Source of the DNA: Hyphomonadaceae bacterium
Lineage (GTDB): Bacteria > Pseudomonadota > Alphaproteobacteria > Caulobacterales > Aquidulcibacteraceae
DNA: 64,000 nucleotides
Assembly (NCBI GenBank): GCA_019753175.1
Contig: JAIELK010000012.1
Location: forward strand, 62,001 to 126,000
Reading direction: 5' to 3'
Below, piece after piece: positions 35,125-45,213 of the stretch (its first letter is position 1; each line of letters begins with the position of its first letter). A model generated the notes under the pieces. That model worked only from the letters and a program-made list of their open reading frames with translations. It made no database searches and was not told where the DNA came from. Position numbers and translations under genes: made by a program.

Positions 35125-38100
35125 CGCGCCGCGCCTACCAGCGCATTCATCTCGGCCGCGATCAGCATCAGCTTGGCGAAAGTCCACGCGCCCTGGCCGC
35201 TCAGCTCGGCGTAAGCGGTCTGCGCCCGTTGCGCGGGCGTTCCCAACGACACAATCCAGCCTCGGGTGCGTTCCGTCGCCCAGGCAAGATCTGCGCCCTC
35301 CGGCGGCGCGCCAATGGCATTCGCAGCGGCCTCCGACAGGCGCAGCTGCATGTCGGCGAAGTCTTCCGCCGCACGGCGAATGACGAGCCGGTCCCAATGT
35401 TGTTCGAGCGTCAGCGACGACGCGATTTCGCGCAGTGCGTCCAACCCGAACTCCGCTCCGACCGCGCAATGCAGTGCGCCTGCGGGAGCAACCGGCCATT
35501 TGGTTTTGCGCGCCAAGTCGGCGACATCAAGCGCGGTCGTCAGCGGTATCAAGCCGGCGGCTTCGTGCGCCAAGTCCTGCGGGGCGCCCAACTCCATCAA
35601 CGCCGCCTGCCGCGCCGTCGCGCGCTCACGCTCGACATGGCTGAGCTCCGACCACAGATCGGCGCGCTGCGCCGCCACCGGCTCGCGATAGAGCGCCACC
35701 ACATCAAGGATAGACGGCCCGTTCTCGCCGTCAAAGCCAGCGTGACGGGCCAAGTAGGTTGTGATCCGGCGCAAGCCGAACGAAATCGCCTGATGCAGCG
35801 CGAGTTGCGCCGCCGCCGGAGCTTTGTTGTCGAGAGCGTTGATGCGCTTGACCAACGACTCGATCTCGACGATGCGGCGGCCAGCTTCGAAAGCGCGCGC
35901 GATGGTGACCGCGTCGGACCGCGAAACGTCACGCACGCGATCGAGGAATGACGGGCCGCACCGATTGACCACCTCGTCCGCCCACTGCGTCGCGATAATC
36001 TCGCGGCGCAGCCGGTGCGTACGCATTTGCGCCTCATACTTCCAAGTCTCGCGCGGGAAATACGCCTTGAGCGGCTCGGCGAACGCTGGATCGTCCGGCG
36101 CGTCCGATGCGGTCAGTGCGTCGAACAAGTCGATCTTGGCGTAGGCGATCAGCTTTGCCAGCTCAGGGCGCGTGAGGCCAAGGCGGGCAGCGCGCAGCGA
36201 TTCAACTTCGGCGCTGCCTGGAAGTCCCTCGACTTTGCGAGAAAGCTTTCCGGCCGCCTCCAAACGCTGCATGAAGCGTTCGTGGCTGTCGAGGTCGCTG
36301 GCCGCGCTCGCCTGCGCCACCGAGAGCGCCAGCGTCTGATTGTAATTGTTCTTCAGCACCAGCCCCGCGACCTCGTCGGTCATCGACGCGAGGAGCTTAT
36401 CGCGGTCACCCGCCTTCAGCGCGCCGGCGCGGATCGCGTCGCCCAGCAGAATCTTGATGTTGACCTCGTGGTCGGAGGTGTCGACGCCGGCCGAGTTATC
36501 GATGGCGTCGGTGTTGATACGCCCGCCGGCGCGCGCGAACGCAATGCGCCCCTTCTGCGTGACGCCGAGATTGGCGCCTTCGCCAATCACCTGCGCCCTC
36601 AAATCCTCCGCGTCGACGCGCAGGGCGTCGTTGCCCTTGTCGCCAACCTCGGCGTGGTTCTCGCTGCGCGCCTTGATGTAGGCGCCGATGCCGCCGAACC
36701 AGAGCAGCTCGCACTGCGCCTTCAGCAGCGCTGATATCAGCTCGTTCGGCGTGACCGACGGCTTGTCGATTCCCGTGAGCGCCGCCACCTCTTTGCTCAC
36801 GTCGATCGACTTCAGCGAGCGCGAAAAGACGCCCCCACCCTTTGAGATCAGGGCTTTGTTGTAATCCTGCCAGCTGGTGCGCGGCGTATCGAACAGACGT
36901 TTGCGCTCGGTCCAGGTCTTCTCGACGTCGGTTGGGTTCGGATCGATGAAGATGTCGCGGTGGTCGAACGCGGCGAGCAGTCTGATTTTCTTCGACAGCA
37001 GCATGCCGTTGCCGAACACATCGCCGGACATGTCGCCGACGCCGATGACGGTGAAGTCCTGGGTCTGGATGTCCTTGCCGATTTCGCGGAAGTGACGCTT
37101 CACCGCCTCCCAAGCGCCTTTGGCGGTGATGCCCATGGCCTTGTGGTCGTAACCGACCGAACCGCCGGAGGCGAACGCGTCGCCGAGCCAATGGCCGTAT
37201 TCCGCCGAGATGCCGTTGGCGATATCGGAGAACGTGGCCGTCCCCTTGTCGGCGGCGACAACGAGATAGGGATCATCGCCGTCCCAGCGCACGACGTTGG
37301 GCCTCGGCGCGATGCCGTCGGCGACAATGTTGTCGGTGATGTCGAGCAAGCCGCGCAGGAACGTCTTGTAGGCTTCGACGCCGACTTCCTGGAAGTTCGG
37401 CGCGCTGCGCGGCGGCAGCCGCTTCGGGAAGAAGCCGCCTTTGGCGCCAACGGGCACGATGATGGCGTTCTTGACCTGCTGTGCCTTCACCAAATCCAGC
37501 ACTTCGGTGCGGAAGTCGTCGCGCCGGTCGCTCCAGCGCAGGCCGCCGCGCGCGACCGGTCCGAAGCGCAGGTGCACGCCCTCGACCTGCGGACTCGCCA
37601 CCCAAATCTCGCGATAAGGTTTCGGCGCCGGCAATTCGGCGACGGCGCTCGAATCGATCTTGAACGACATGTACGGCTTCGGCGCGCCGTCGGCGCCGGT
37701 CTGATAATAGTTGGTGCGCTGAATCGCCATCACTAGGTGCGCAATGCGCCGCAGCGCGCGATCTTCATCGAGACTCACGACTTCGCTGAGCGCCGCCTCG
37801 ACCATGAAGGCCAGGCGATTGCTGCGATCGCGACGCGTCTCCATCGACTCCGGCAAATGCGCGTCGAAGCGCGTCTTGAACAGCGCCAGGATCAACGCAG
37901 CGATCTTCGGATTGTTGGCCAGCGCCTGTTCCTGGACGGCTTGTGTGGGGTCGAGCCCGGTCTGCTGCCGGTAACGCGCCAGCGCGCGCAACAGCGCAGC
38001 CTCGCGCCACGAACAGGGCAACGCTATCACCAGCCGGTTGAAGCCGTCGCTTTCGGCCTGCCCGTTCCATACCGCGGTGAACGCCGCTTCGAAGGCGGCG

Positions 38101-40133
38101 CCGGCCTTGTCGAGGTCGATGGGTTTGCCGTCGGCGGTGCGGGTTTCGATGTCGTGAATGAAAACCCGCTGCGCCGGTTGCCGCTGGCTTTCCCGCAAGT
38201 GCAGCTCGAAATTGACCTCCGAGTCGACAAACAGGCCCATGTTCTCGAGGATCGGCACGGTGGCCGACAGAGCCAACACGTCGCCGCGTGAGTAGAATTT
38301 GCAGCGCAGGACGTTATCGGGATCATCGGCCAAACGGTAAGCACGCGCGCGGATGACCTCGTCCGGGCGGCTGGACATGACCTCCGCCACATCGATCAGC
38401 GCTTCGTCGACCTGGTAGCGCTCCTGGTACGCGGCGGTGAAAGCGCCGGCGAAACGCGCGTCAGCCTCTTCGCGCGCGGCGGCGTCGAAGCGATCGGTGT
38501 GCAGCAAGGCATAGGTGAACGAGTCGTCCCAAGTCTCGGACAGCGCGGCGATCTCCACGTCGAGCGCGTGACGTTCCGGATCGGGACGCGCCTTGTCGAT
38601 GTCGCCAATGACGAACAGCACGCGCGCGAGCTGACCTTCGCCGAGCTGTGGCTGAAAGCTCTCGACCTGGCCGCCATAGGCGCGCGCGATCAGGGCGCCG
38701 ATGCGTTCGCGAACCGCAGTATTGAAGCGATCCTTCGGTACATAGACCAGCGCCGTGACGAAGCGATTGTAGCGATCGCGCCGGATGAAAGCGCGCGCGC
38801 GCGGCCGATCGAGCAGATGCAGTATGCCGCGTGCGATCCGGAGCAATTCCTCGCGGCTGATCTGCCAAAGTTCCTCGCGCGGATAGTATTCGATGATCTT
38901 GCGCAGCGTCTTGGCGTTGTGTCCGCCTGGCGTGAAGCCGGCTTGGTTCATCACCCAATCGGCCTTGCGGCGCAGCACCGGAATGTTGCGCGTCGCTTCG
39001 GTAAAGGATTCGCTGGTGAACAAACCGACGAAACGCGTTTCGCCAACGGCGACGCCATTCTCGTTATAGCGCTTGACGCCGATATAGTCGGCCGTCGCTC
39101 GCCGATGCACACGAGCCTTGAGCGTGGACTTGGCCACCACCAGCGGCGTCGGTTCATCCATGAGCCGTTGCAATTCCGGCGTCAGCACCATCGGCTCGGC
39201 GGTGGTGCGCAGCACATAGCGTTCGGGATCGCGCAGCACGCCGAGCGAGGAGCCGTCGATGATGTCGGGCTCGCGCGCGGTGAAACCGCCGCTGGCGTCG
39301 CGCACGTAGGAATAGTCACGCGAACCCAAGAACGTGAACTTGTCCGCCACCAGCCATTGCAGCAGCGCAACCGCTTCGGCCACCTCTTCCGGCGGCGCAT
39401 TGGTGCGCGCCTTTTCAAGGTCCCCAGCGCAATCGCGCATGCGCTGGCGCATGGCCTGGAAGTCGCCGACCGACGCGCCGACGTCGGCAAGCGTGGCGCG
39501 CACGCCTTCCTGCAAGGCTCTGCTGCGCGCAGCCGACAGCCGCGGCAGGTGCACTTGGATCAGCGATTCTCGACCGCCTCCGGTGGATGGCGCGACGGGA
39601 TGGAACATCGCAAGCGCTGCGATCTCCTGATCAGCCAGCTCGCCCATGATCGAATCGACCAGGAACGGCATGTCGGGTCCGGCGACCTCAAGAATGTCGC
39701 GGTCGAGCTCGCGTCCGCCGGCGCCGACGCCGCGGCGGATGCGGGTCAGCCGTTCATCCCCTCGCCGCTCGGCCCGCCAAATCCAAAATTCATGAGCCAG
39801 CGCAGCGAGATCGGCGGCCGAAAGATCGCCGAGTTCGTCGGCGGCGGCGTCCTCGTACAGCCCGCGCAAGAACGCCTCCGCGGCAGGCTCAATCTTCCCG
39901 TTGGCTTTGAAGGCGGGCCAAGGGCCCCGGGCGGCGTCGGCGAGAAACTGATCGGGCGTGCCTGGAAGGTCGGCGCGCGCAGCAGCGTGCATGGAGGCGT
40001 TTCCTTGTTTTGGCGGGACCCTAGCCCCGTTTGTCAGCGGCGCAACCAGCGCCGGCGCAGCGCTCACCACCGTTTGCGGAGGGGGCTGTTTCTTGCTCCG
40101 ACCGAACAAAGACCCAAACCAGGACCCGGCCAT
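35121..40133 (-). CDS. gdhB: NAD-specific glutamate dehydrogenase, large (GDH-180) type
   Basis: About 1,670 residues, the size of the giant bacterial NAD-GDHs that turn glutamate into 2-oxoglutarate and ammonia. N-terminal ACT-like regulatory parts (~100-600) precede the catalytic domain, which includes LRFGPVARGGLRWSDRRDDF, KNAIIVPVGAKGGFFPKRLP and GVGDMSGDVFGNGMLLS, then GEGANLGVTQKGRIA. A helical C-terminal part follows. The ATG at 40133 (MAGSWFGSLFG) is chosen; an upstream start at 40181 adds 16 residues and MHAAARADLP at 39992 is another option. Together with the hut genes it gives a full path from histidine to 2-oxoglutarate. Confidence 0.93.
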   Translation of the reverse strand: MAGSWFGSLFGRSKKQPPPQTVVSAAPALVAPLTNGARVPPKQGNASMHAAARADLPGTPDQFLADAARGPWPAFKANGKIEPAAEAFLRGLYEDAAADELGDLSAADLAALAHEFWIWRAERRGDERLTRIRRGVGAGGRELDRDILEVAGPDMPFLVDSIMGELADQEIAALAMFHPVAPSTGGGRESLIQVHLPRLSAARSRALQEGVRATLADVGASVGDFQAMRQRMRDCAGDLEKARTNAPPEEVAEAVALLQWLVADKFTFLGSRDYSYVRDASGGFTAREPDIIDGSSLGVLRDPERYVLRTTAEPMVLTPELQRLMDEPTPLVVAKSTLKARVHRRATADYIGVKRYNENGVAVGETRFVGLFTSESFTEATRNIPVLRRKADWVMNQAGFTPGGHNAKTLRKIIEYYPREELWQISREELLRIARGILHLLDRPRARAFIRRDRYNRFVTALVYVPKDRFNTAVRERIGALIARAYGGQVESFQPQLGEGQLARVLFVIGDIDKARPDPERHALDVEIAALSETWDDSFTYALLHTDRFDAAAREEADARFAGAFTAAYQERYQVDEALIDVAEVMSSRPDEVIRARAYRLADDPDNVLRCKFYSRGDVLALSATVPILENMGLFVDSEVNFELHLRESQRQPAQRVFIHDIETRTADGKPIDLDKAGAAFEAAFTAVWNGQAESDGFNRLVIALPCSWREAALLRALARYRQQTGLDPTQAVQEQALANNPKIAALILALFKTRFDAHLPESMETRRDRSNRLAFMVEAALSEVVSLDEDRALRRIAHLVMAIQRTNYYQTGADGAPKPYMSFKIDSSAVAELPAPKPYREIWVASPQVEGVHLRFGPVARGGLRWSDRRDDFRTEVLDLVKAQQVKNAIIVPVGAKGGFFPKRLPPRSAPNFQEVGVEAYKTFLRGLLDITDNIVADGIAPRPNVVRWDGDDPYLVVAADKGTATFSDIANGISAEYGHWLGDAFASGGSVGYDHKAMGITAKGAWEAVKRHFREIGKDIQTQDFTVIGVGDMSGDVFGNGMLLSKKIRLLAAFDHRDIFIDPNPTDVEKTWTERKRLFDTPRTSWQDYNKALISKGGGVFSRSLKSIDVSKEVAALTGIDKPSVTPNELISALLKAQCELLWFGGIGAYIKARSENHAEVGDKGNDALRVDAEDLRAQVIGEGANLGVTQKGRIAFARAGGRINTDAIDNSAGVDTSDHEVNIKILLGDAIRAGALKAGDRDKLLASMTDEVAGLVLKNNYNQTLALSVAQASAASDLDSHERFMQRLEAAGKLSRKVEGLPGSAEVESLRAARLGLTRPELAKLIAYAKIDLFDALTASDAPDDPAFAEPLKAYFPRETWKYEAQMRTHRLRREIIATQWADEVVNRCGPSFLDRVRDVSRSDAVTIARAFEAGRRIVEIESLVKRINALDNKAPAAAQLALHQAISFGLRRITTYLARHAGFDGENGPSILDVVALYREPVAAQRADLWSELSHVERERATARQAALMELGAPQDLAHEAAGLIPLTTALDVADLARKTKWPVAPAGALHCAVGAEFGLDALREIASSLTLEQHWDRLVIRRAAEDFADMQLRLSEAAANAIGAPPEGADLAWATERTRGWIVSLGTPAQRAQTAYAELSGQGAWTFAKLMLIAAEMNALVGAAR

Positions 40134-40243
40134 CTTCCCCGCCTGCGGCAGCGGCAGAGCAATAATCTCAATCGGACGCAATGTGGAGATAGAAAGCGGC
40201 GCCGCCGAGCGGGGACAAGCTGCCCGGCGGCGCCTGCAGGCCT

Positions 40244-40367
40244 CGCAGCAGGCTGGGTGGGGGACGCACGCGGAGGCCTGTTTCCAGGGATGGCCTCTCC
40301 GCTTTCAGGAGCCGTGGGCTCGCGCACGCGAAACGGCGCATCAAACGTTCTGAGCGTGCCTGCTGCG
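40244..40367. ncRNA. Candidate structured RNA or regulatory element
   Basis: The 447-bp gap between the divergent GDH and HerA-like genes holds no gene. It does hold a strongly structured segment: a perfect 10-bp closing stem (CGCAGCAGGC at 40244-40253 with its complement at 40358-40367). Inside are a bulged stem (GCGGAGGCC at 40270-40278 with GGCCTCTCCGC at 40292-40302) and a small hairpin (GAGCC-GTG-GGCTC at 40309-40321). It can fold on either strand. It could be a small RNA or a leader; I could not match it to 6S, SRP or RNase P RNA. Confidence 0.3.
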
Positions 40368-40580
40368 TATGCGGCTCGGAAAAACTATGCCCGAAAACGC
40401 CCAAGCCCCAGGCGACTCTCTTCACAAAAGCGATACATCAACACCCGCGATTCGCAACTTGAAATCGTCCGGACTCGGATTCATTCCACAAGCGCGATGG
40501 TGCGCTCGGTTGTGGATCGCGCTTTGCCTTGTGCGCGCGATGCGCCAAGCTGGCCATGAGCAGAACGCGGAGCACTGAAC

Positions 40581-42107
40581 TTGACGGCAACGAGCATCGA
40601 TGTCGGCGCGGCGCCAGAGGGCGTGCAATCCCTGGCGCTGAAGCGCGCCAACCGGCACGGTCTGATCGCGGGCGCCACCGGCACCGGCAAAACCGTGACC
40701 CTGCAAGTGCTCGCCGAAGCCTTCGCGCGCGAGGGCGTCAACGTCTTCGCCGCCGACATCAAGGGCGATCTCTCCGGCGTCGCCGCAACTGGCGATCCCC
40801 CGCCCGCCTGGGCCAGCGCACGCGCCGCCGAAATCAACCTGCCGCTGACGCCTGAAGCCGCGCCCGCCGTTTTCTGGGATGTGTATGGCGAACTCGGCCA
40901 CCCGGTGCGCACCACCATCACCGAAATGGGCCCGGTGCTGATGGGGCGCGTGCTGGAAGCCACTGACGCGCAGGAAGGCGCGCTCACCATCGCGTTTCGC
41001 TTGGCCGACGATTGGTTCAAGGAAGGCAAGAAGGAAGGCCTGCTGCTCGATCTCAACGATCTGCGCGCGCTGCTGACGTACCTTTCCGACAACGCCGAGG
41101 ACATCGGCAAGAAGTACGGCTTGGTCACGCCGCAATCGATCGCCGCGCTACAGCGCAAGGTGTTGCAGCTGGAGATGGACGGCGCCGACCGCTTTTTCGG
41201 CGAGCCGGCGTTTCAGCTCAACGAGCTGTTGAAGCCGCGCCCCGACGGCAAAGGCACGGTTCACGTGCTGGCGTCCGAGCGCCTGGTGCAGAGCCCCCGG
41301 CTCTATTCCGCCTTCCTGCTCTGGCTGGTGAGCGAGCTGTGGGAGGAGTTGCCGGAGGTCGGCGATCTCGACAAACCCAAGCTCGTCTTCTTCTTCGACG
41401 AAGCGCACCTGCTCTTCCGCGACGCGTCGAAAGAACTGATCAACAAGGTCGAACAAGTGGTGCGGCTGATCCGCTCCAAGGGCGTGGGCATTTATTTCGT
41501 CACCCAGTCGCCGACTGACATCCCCGAGGCGGTGCTGGCGCAGCTGGGCAACCGCTTCCAGCATGCTCTGCGCGCTTATACGCCGAGCGATCAGAAAGCG
41601 GTGCGGGCGGCGGCGCAGAGTTTCCGCGCCAACGCCAACGTCGACGTAGCGAAGGAGATTCAGGAACTCGGCGTCGGCGAGGCGTTGGTCTCGACGCTCG
41701 ACGCCAAGGGCGCGCCAACGCCGGTGGCGCGCACCAAGATCCGCCCCCCGAACTCCCACGTCGGGCCCATCCTACTCGCCGAACGCCAAGCGCTGATGCG
41801 CGCCAACACCGCTGGCCGCGCCTACGAAAAAGCCGTCGACCGCGAAAGCGCGCATGAAGTGCTTTCTCGCCGCGCCGAACAGCTGGCGCAAGACGCGGCG
41901 CGCGAAGAAGAGCGCGACGCGCGTGAAAAGGAAGCGGCGAGACCATCGCGCTCGCGCAGCAGCGGAACGACTCGCCGCGCCGGCGGCTCGCGCACCACGG
42001 CGGTGGAGCGGCAGACCGGCCGCGTCGCCTCCGGCGTGTTCAACACTATCGTGCGCGAACTGATGCGCGGGATCTTGGGCACGCCGAGCCGACGGCGGAG
42101 AAGGTGA
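40581..42107 (+). CDS. HerA-like ATPase, DUF853 family
   Basis: 508 residues with Walker A in GLIAGATGTGKTVTLQ and Walker B in KLVFFFDEAHLLFRDAS, followed by IRSKGVGIYFVTQSPTDIPE, all typical of the HerA/FtsK-like DUF853 ATPases. The C-terminal ~100 residues are charged and Arg-rich (SRSRSSGTTRRAGGSRTT), probably disordered and nucleic-acid binding. The family's job is not established; DNA translocation is likely. The start is TTG at 40581, as no suitable ATG precedes the conserved N-terminus. Confidence 0.9.
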   Translation: MTATSIDVGAAPEGVQSLALKRANRHGLIAGATGTGKTVTLQVLAEAFAREGVNVFAADIKGDLSGVAATGDPPPAWASARAAEINLPLTPEAAPAVFWDVYGELGHPVRTTITEMGPVLMGRVLEATDAQEGALTIAFRLADDWFKEGKKEGLLLDLNDLRALLTYLSDNAEDIGKKYGLVTPQSIAALQRKVLQLEMDGADRFFGEPAFQLNELLKPRPDGKGTVHVLASERLVQSPRLYSAFLLWLVSELWEELPEVGDLDKPKLVFFFDEAHLLFRDASKELINKVEQVVRLIRSKGVGIYFVTQSPTDIPEAVLAQLGNRFQHALRAYTPSDQKAVRAAAQSFRANANVDVAKEIQELGVGEALVSTLDAKGAPTPVARTKIRPPNSHVGPILLAERQALMRANTAGRAYEKAVDRESAHEVLSRRAEQLAQDAAREEERDAREKEAARPSRSRSSGTTRRAGGSRTTAVERQTGRVASGVFNTIVRELMRGILGTPSRRRRR

Positions 42108-42134
42108 GAACGCAGCGTCACCATCCAGTCACGC

Positions 42135-43508
42135 TTAGCCCCGCCTGTGCGCGGGAAACACGATCGCCGCTTCCAAGCCGGGGTTACAATTTGTGAGCCG
42201 AAGCGACCCCTGATGCGCCTCGGCAATGCGGGCGACGATAGACAGGCCCAGCCCGGCGCCCTCGGCGTCCTGAAATCTCTGCCGCAAAAAGCGGCGTCCG
42301 GCATGGGCGATCAGCTCCGGGTCCATGCCGGCGCCATAGTCCCGCACCGCCAGCGTTGGCGGGTCGGCAAGGACGCGCACATCCACTTGCGAGTGCGCCG
42401 GCGCGTGCTTGATCGCGTTTTCAACCAGGTTCGTGAGCGCATGCGCCAGCGCATCGGCATCGGCTTGCACCAGCGGCGTCGGCTCGGATGTCGATATGCC
42501 GAGATCGACCTGTTTTTGAAACGCCAGCGGCGCCAGCCGCGCCACGACATCGGCGGCAATCGCGTTGAGATCGGTGCGCTGCTCACTGGCAATGCGCAAG
42601 TGCTCCGAGTTGGCCAGCGCCAACATTTGCGTAGTCAGGCGAATGAGGGCGCCAACGTCCGACGCTAGAGCCGTCCGGTTCGCGTCATTGGCGTCAGCGT
42701 CCAGCTCCAGTCTCGCCTTCAGAGCGGCGAGTGGCGTGCGCAGAGCGTGCGCCGCATCGAGCATGAACTCCCGCTCGCGCGCGGCGCTCCGCGCAAGCTC
42801 TTCAAGGCTTGCGTTCAGCGCGATCACGAGGTCGCGAATCTCAGCCGGCGCCGACGCCGCGTCCAGCGCTCTGATGTTCGCGAAGTCGCGCGCGCGGCGC
42901 GCGCGCTCCGCCAGCACCCTGAGGGGCTGCAAGGTTGACGTCACCACGCCAAGCGACGTCCAGGCAAAAAGCAACGCCAATGGGACAATCGGGAGCAGGA
43001 TGTGAACGATAACCTCGCCAGCGATCAATCGCGCCAAGAGCCCTGCGGGGTCGCCGTTTGCGGCAACGACAACGCGCCACCTTTGGCCGTCATAGAAAAA
43101 CGCTTTGCTCGCCCACCACGCGTCTCCGGCGGCGATATGATGGGTCCACTCATCCGCTTCGAGCGATGTGTCGATCGGAATGCGGGCGCTTCGCCACTGT
43201 GCGGTCGATGACATCACCACCCGCCCGGCCCCATCCTGTACCATCCAACCATAGGCCTGGGGATGCTGCCGGAAGGCGGCTTCGTCAGTGTCGATGCGCC
43301 GGCGCATCTCAGCCAAAGACTCGGCTTGCTCGGCGGACGCGGCGAGCTCTTCGGCGAGTTCCAACACCTTGCGTTGTCGCAAATCGGGTATGTCGGAGCC
43401 ATAATGAATAGCGACGCCGATTGTGGTGACAATCACCGCCAGCAGGGTCGCGACAAGCAGGCGAGCCTGCATGCGCCGCCTCAAGGACCACGATTCTTGG
43501 TCCTTCAT
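42135..43508 (-). CDS. Sensor histidine kinase (QseC/PmrB-like)
   Basis: 457 residues with two membrane helices (~18-36 and ~165-190) around a ~130-residue periplasmic sensor, a HAMP-like region, the dimerisation helix with the phospho-acceptor in FMLDAAHALRTPLAAL (H254), and a catalytic domain with NLVENAIKHAP (N box), VRDYGAGMD (G1) and AGLGLSIVARI (G2). It phosphorylates the regulator encoded just upstream, with which it overlaps by 4 bp. The signal is not known. Confidence 0.93.
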   Translation of the reverse strand: MKDQESWSLRRRMQARLLVATLLAVIVTTIGVAIHYGSDIPDLRQRKVLELAEELAASAEQAESLAEMRRRIDTDEAAFRQHPQAYGWMVQDGAGRVVMSSTAQWRSARIPIDTSLEADEWTHHIAAGDAWWASKAFFYDGQRWRVVVAANGDPAGLLARLIAGEVIVHILLPIVPLALLFAWTSLGVVTSTLQPLRVLAERARRARDFANIRALDAASAPAEIRDLVIALNASLEELARSAAREREFMLDAAHALRTPLAALKARLELDADANDANRTALASDVGALIRLTTQMLALANSEHLRIASEQRTDLNAIAADVVARLAPLAFQKQVDLGISTSEPTPLVQADADALAHALTNLVENAIKHAPAHSQVDVRVLADPPTLAVRDYGAGMDPELIAHAGRRFLRQRFQDAEGAGLGLSIVARIAEAHQGSLRLTNCNPGLEAAIVFPAHRRG

Positions 43509-44182
43509 GGCGGCGCACCGCGCAAGATGTACCCGACGCCGCGCACCGTATCGACTTGCTCTATCGCCCCCAACGCTCTCAGCACGCCGCGAAGCCGAGA
43601 AACGCTTGTTTCAAGCGCATTGGGTGTGGTCTCGCGCTGATAATCATAAAGCTCGTTTTCGAGCGTCGCTCTTGAACACACGCGTCCGGCGCGCCGCAAC
43701 AGCGCGATCAATAGACGTCGCTCCCGCCGGGCGAGATCAATCGGTTGACCGCGCCAATAGACCTCCATGGACGAGGCGTTCGCACTGATCTCGCCGTAGG
43801 AGATCAAATCTGGCGCCACGCTCGCCGGCCGTCGCAGAAGCGCACGACAGCGAGAGATCATTTCCTCGATTGCGAAAGGCTTCACCAAATAATCGTCAGC
43901 GCCTTCATCAAGACCCGAAATGCGATCATTGAGACCACCGCGCGCGGTAAGGACGATGATCGGGAACGACACGCCGGCGCGCCGCCAATTGCGGAGCAGC
44001 TCAAGCCCATCGCCATCCGGCAAACCAAGGTCGAGCAGAGCCAGATTGTACTGCGTAGACGACTGATAGACGTGGGCGTCCGCTACGGTGCCGACGCGGT
44101 CCACCGCATAGCCCGCACGGCGAAGCGCGTCCTCCAGACTTTGACCAAGCCGGGGATGATCTTCAATCAAGAGGAGGCGCAC
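43505..44182 (-). CDS. OmpR/QseB-family response regulator
   Basis: 225 residues. The receiver domain opens MRLLLIEDHPRLGQSL and has the phospho-acceptor in NLALLDLGLPDGDGL (D51), with the switch residues in IIVLTARGG and the lysine in DDYLVKPF. The C-terminal winged helix includes RRERRLLIALLRRAGRVCSRA and LETSVSRLRGVLRAL. It is the first gene of the pair and is translationally coupled to the kinase. It is divergent from the methyltransferase gene, 65 bp away. Confidence 0.93.
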   Translation of the reverse strand: MRLLLIEDHPRLGQSLEDALRRAGYAVDRVGTVADAHVYQSSTQYNLALLDLGLPDGDGLELLRNWRRAGVSFPIIVLTARGGLNDRISGLDEGADDYLVKPFAIEEMISRCRALLRRPASVAPDLISYGEISANASSMEVYWRGQPIDLARRERRLLIALLRRAGRVCSRATLENELYDYQRETTPNALETSVSRLRGVLRALGAIEQVDTVRGVGYILRGAPP

Positions 44183-44247
44183 GGCGGGGACTCGTCAGGT
44201 TTCCGCAAGGGTAGACGCAAAGGGTCGGTCCTCAAAGAGGATGCCCT

Positions 44248-45213
44248 ATGTTGAACACCCTGGCGCACGTCGTTCCCTTCACGCCGTATCCCTATGTCGG
44301 CGAGCGGGTGGTGTGCAACCTTTGTGGATCAGACGAAATACGGCTCATTTGCGATGTGGATCGGCGCTGGAAGCGCTTGCGCACGGTGGCCTGCGCGGAC
44401 TGCGGGCTGATGCGCACCGACCCAATGCCCACCGAAAGCGAATTAGACGAATATTATCGCCATCTCTATCGCCTCGACTATCAGGCCGCCGGTGATGAGC
44501 CGCCTAAATACCACCTCGTACGCTCGTGGCGCGAGGCGCGAGCGCGCGCGGCGTATCTCGCCTCGTTTCTCACGCCTGGGGCGCGCATTTTGGATTTCGG
44601 GTGTGGCACGGGAGAGTTTCTGAAGCTGGCTGCCGATGCAGGCTGCCAGGTCGTCGGCATAGAGCCGAGTGAAACGTACGCCGCTTATGCGCGGCGCACG
44701 CACGGCCTGGATGTGTTGTGTGCAAGCTGGCGCGCCTGCCAATTGCCAGCACAATCGTTCGATCTCATCGTTTGCCGCGAGGTGTTGGAGCACCTCCGCG
44801 ACCCAGTGGACGCTATTGGCGCTATCGCCACATGGTTGAGGCCTGGGGGCGCAGCCTACCTCGCCGTGCCGGACATGCGCGCCAATGACAAGCCATCCTT
44901 CGAGCGCTTTCACTTCGCGCATGTGTACGGATTTACGCCGGAAACGCTGGCCGCGGCCGCTGCGCGCCACGGCCTCGCGCCACGCGGCGGCGAGTTGCCC
45001 AATGCGACCAAGGCGATCTTCCAAAAACGGGAGGCGTACGACGTTCCCCTGCGCGACCGATCACGCGCGGAGGCTCTTGTCCGGCAGTATCCGAAACAGT
45101 CCGTTTTGGGGCACGTATTGTTTGGACGCTACTTCTCGGATGCCATGAGCCGGTTCGGCAAGTGGCGGAGAGATAGCGCTTTAGGAAGACGGCGCGGCGC
45201 TGAGCCGGCGTGA
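44248..45213 (+). CDS. Class I SAM-dependent methyltransferase with N-terminal zinc ribbon
   Basis: 321 residues. A four-cysteine zinc ribbon near residues 23-52 (VCNLCGSDE ... VACADCGLMR) precedes the Rossmann domain with ARILDFGCGTGEFLKLAAD (SAM motif I), VVGIEPSETYA and FDLIVCREVLEHLRDP. This layout is found in methyltransferases acting on sugar nucleotides, lipids or polysaccharide precursors; the substrate here is unknown. It converges on the cytochrome b561 gene with no space between the stops. Confidence 0.85.
   Translation: MLNTLAHVVPFTPYPYVGERVVCNLCGSDEIRLICDVDRRWKRLRTVACADCGLMRTDPMPTESELDEYYRHLYRLDYQAAGDEPPKYHLVRSWREARARAAYLASFLTPGARILDFGCGTGEFLKLAADAGCQVVGIEPSETYAAYARRTHGLDVLCASWRACQLPAQSFDLIVCREVLEHLRDPVDAIGAIATWLRPGGAAYLAVPDMRANDKPSFERFHFAHVYGFTPETLAAAAARHGLAPRGGELPNATKAIFQKREAYDVPLRDRSRAEALVRQYPKQSVLGHVLFGRYFSDAMSRFGKWRRDSALGRRRGAEPA

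Noticed and set aside
40244-40367. Assignment of the structured gap as 6S RNA, SRP RNA or RNase P RNA
   Set aside because: I could not find the conserved core sequences of any of these (for example the SRP GGAAGG-type loop), so it stays an unnamed candidate.
38499-40559. A 686-codon rightward open frame antisense to the NAD-glutamate dehydrogenase gene
   Set aside because: Its translation is Arg/Gln/His-rich low-complexity text, and the opposite strand encodes a full, motif-complete enzyme. Long antisense frames are common in GC-rich DNA.
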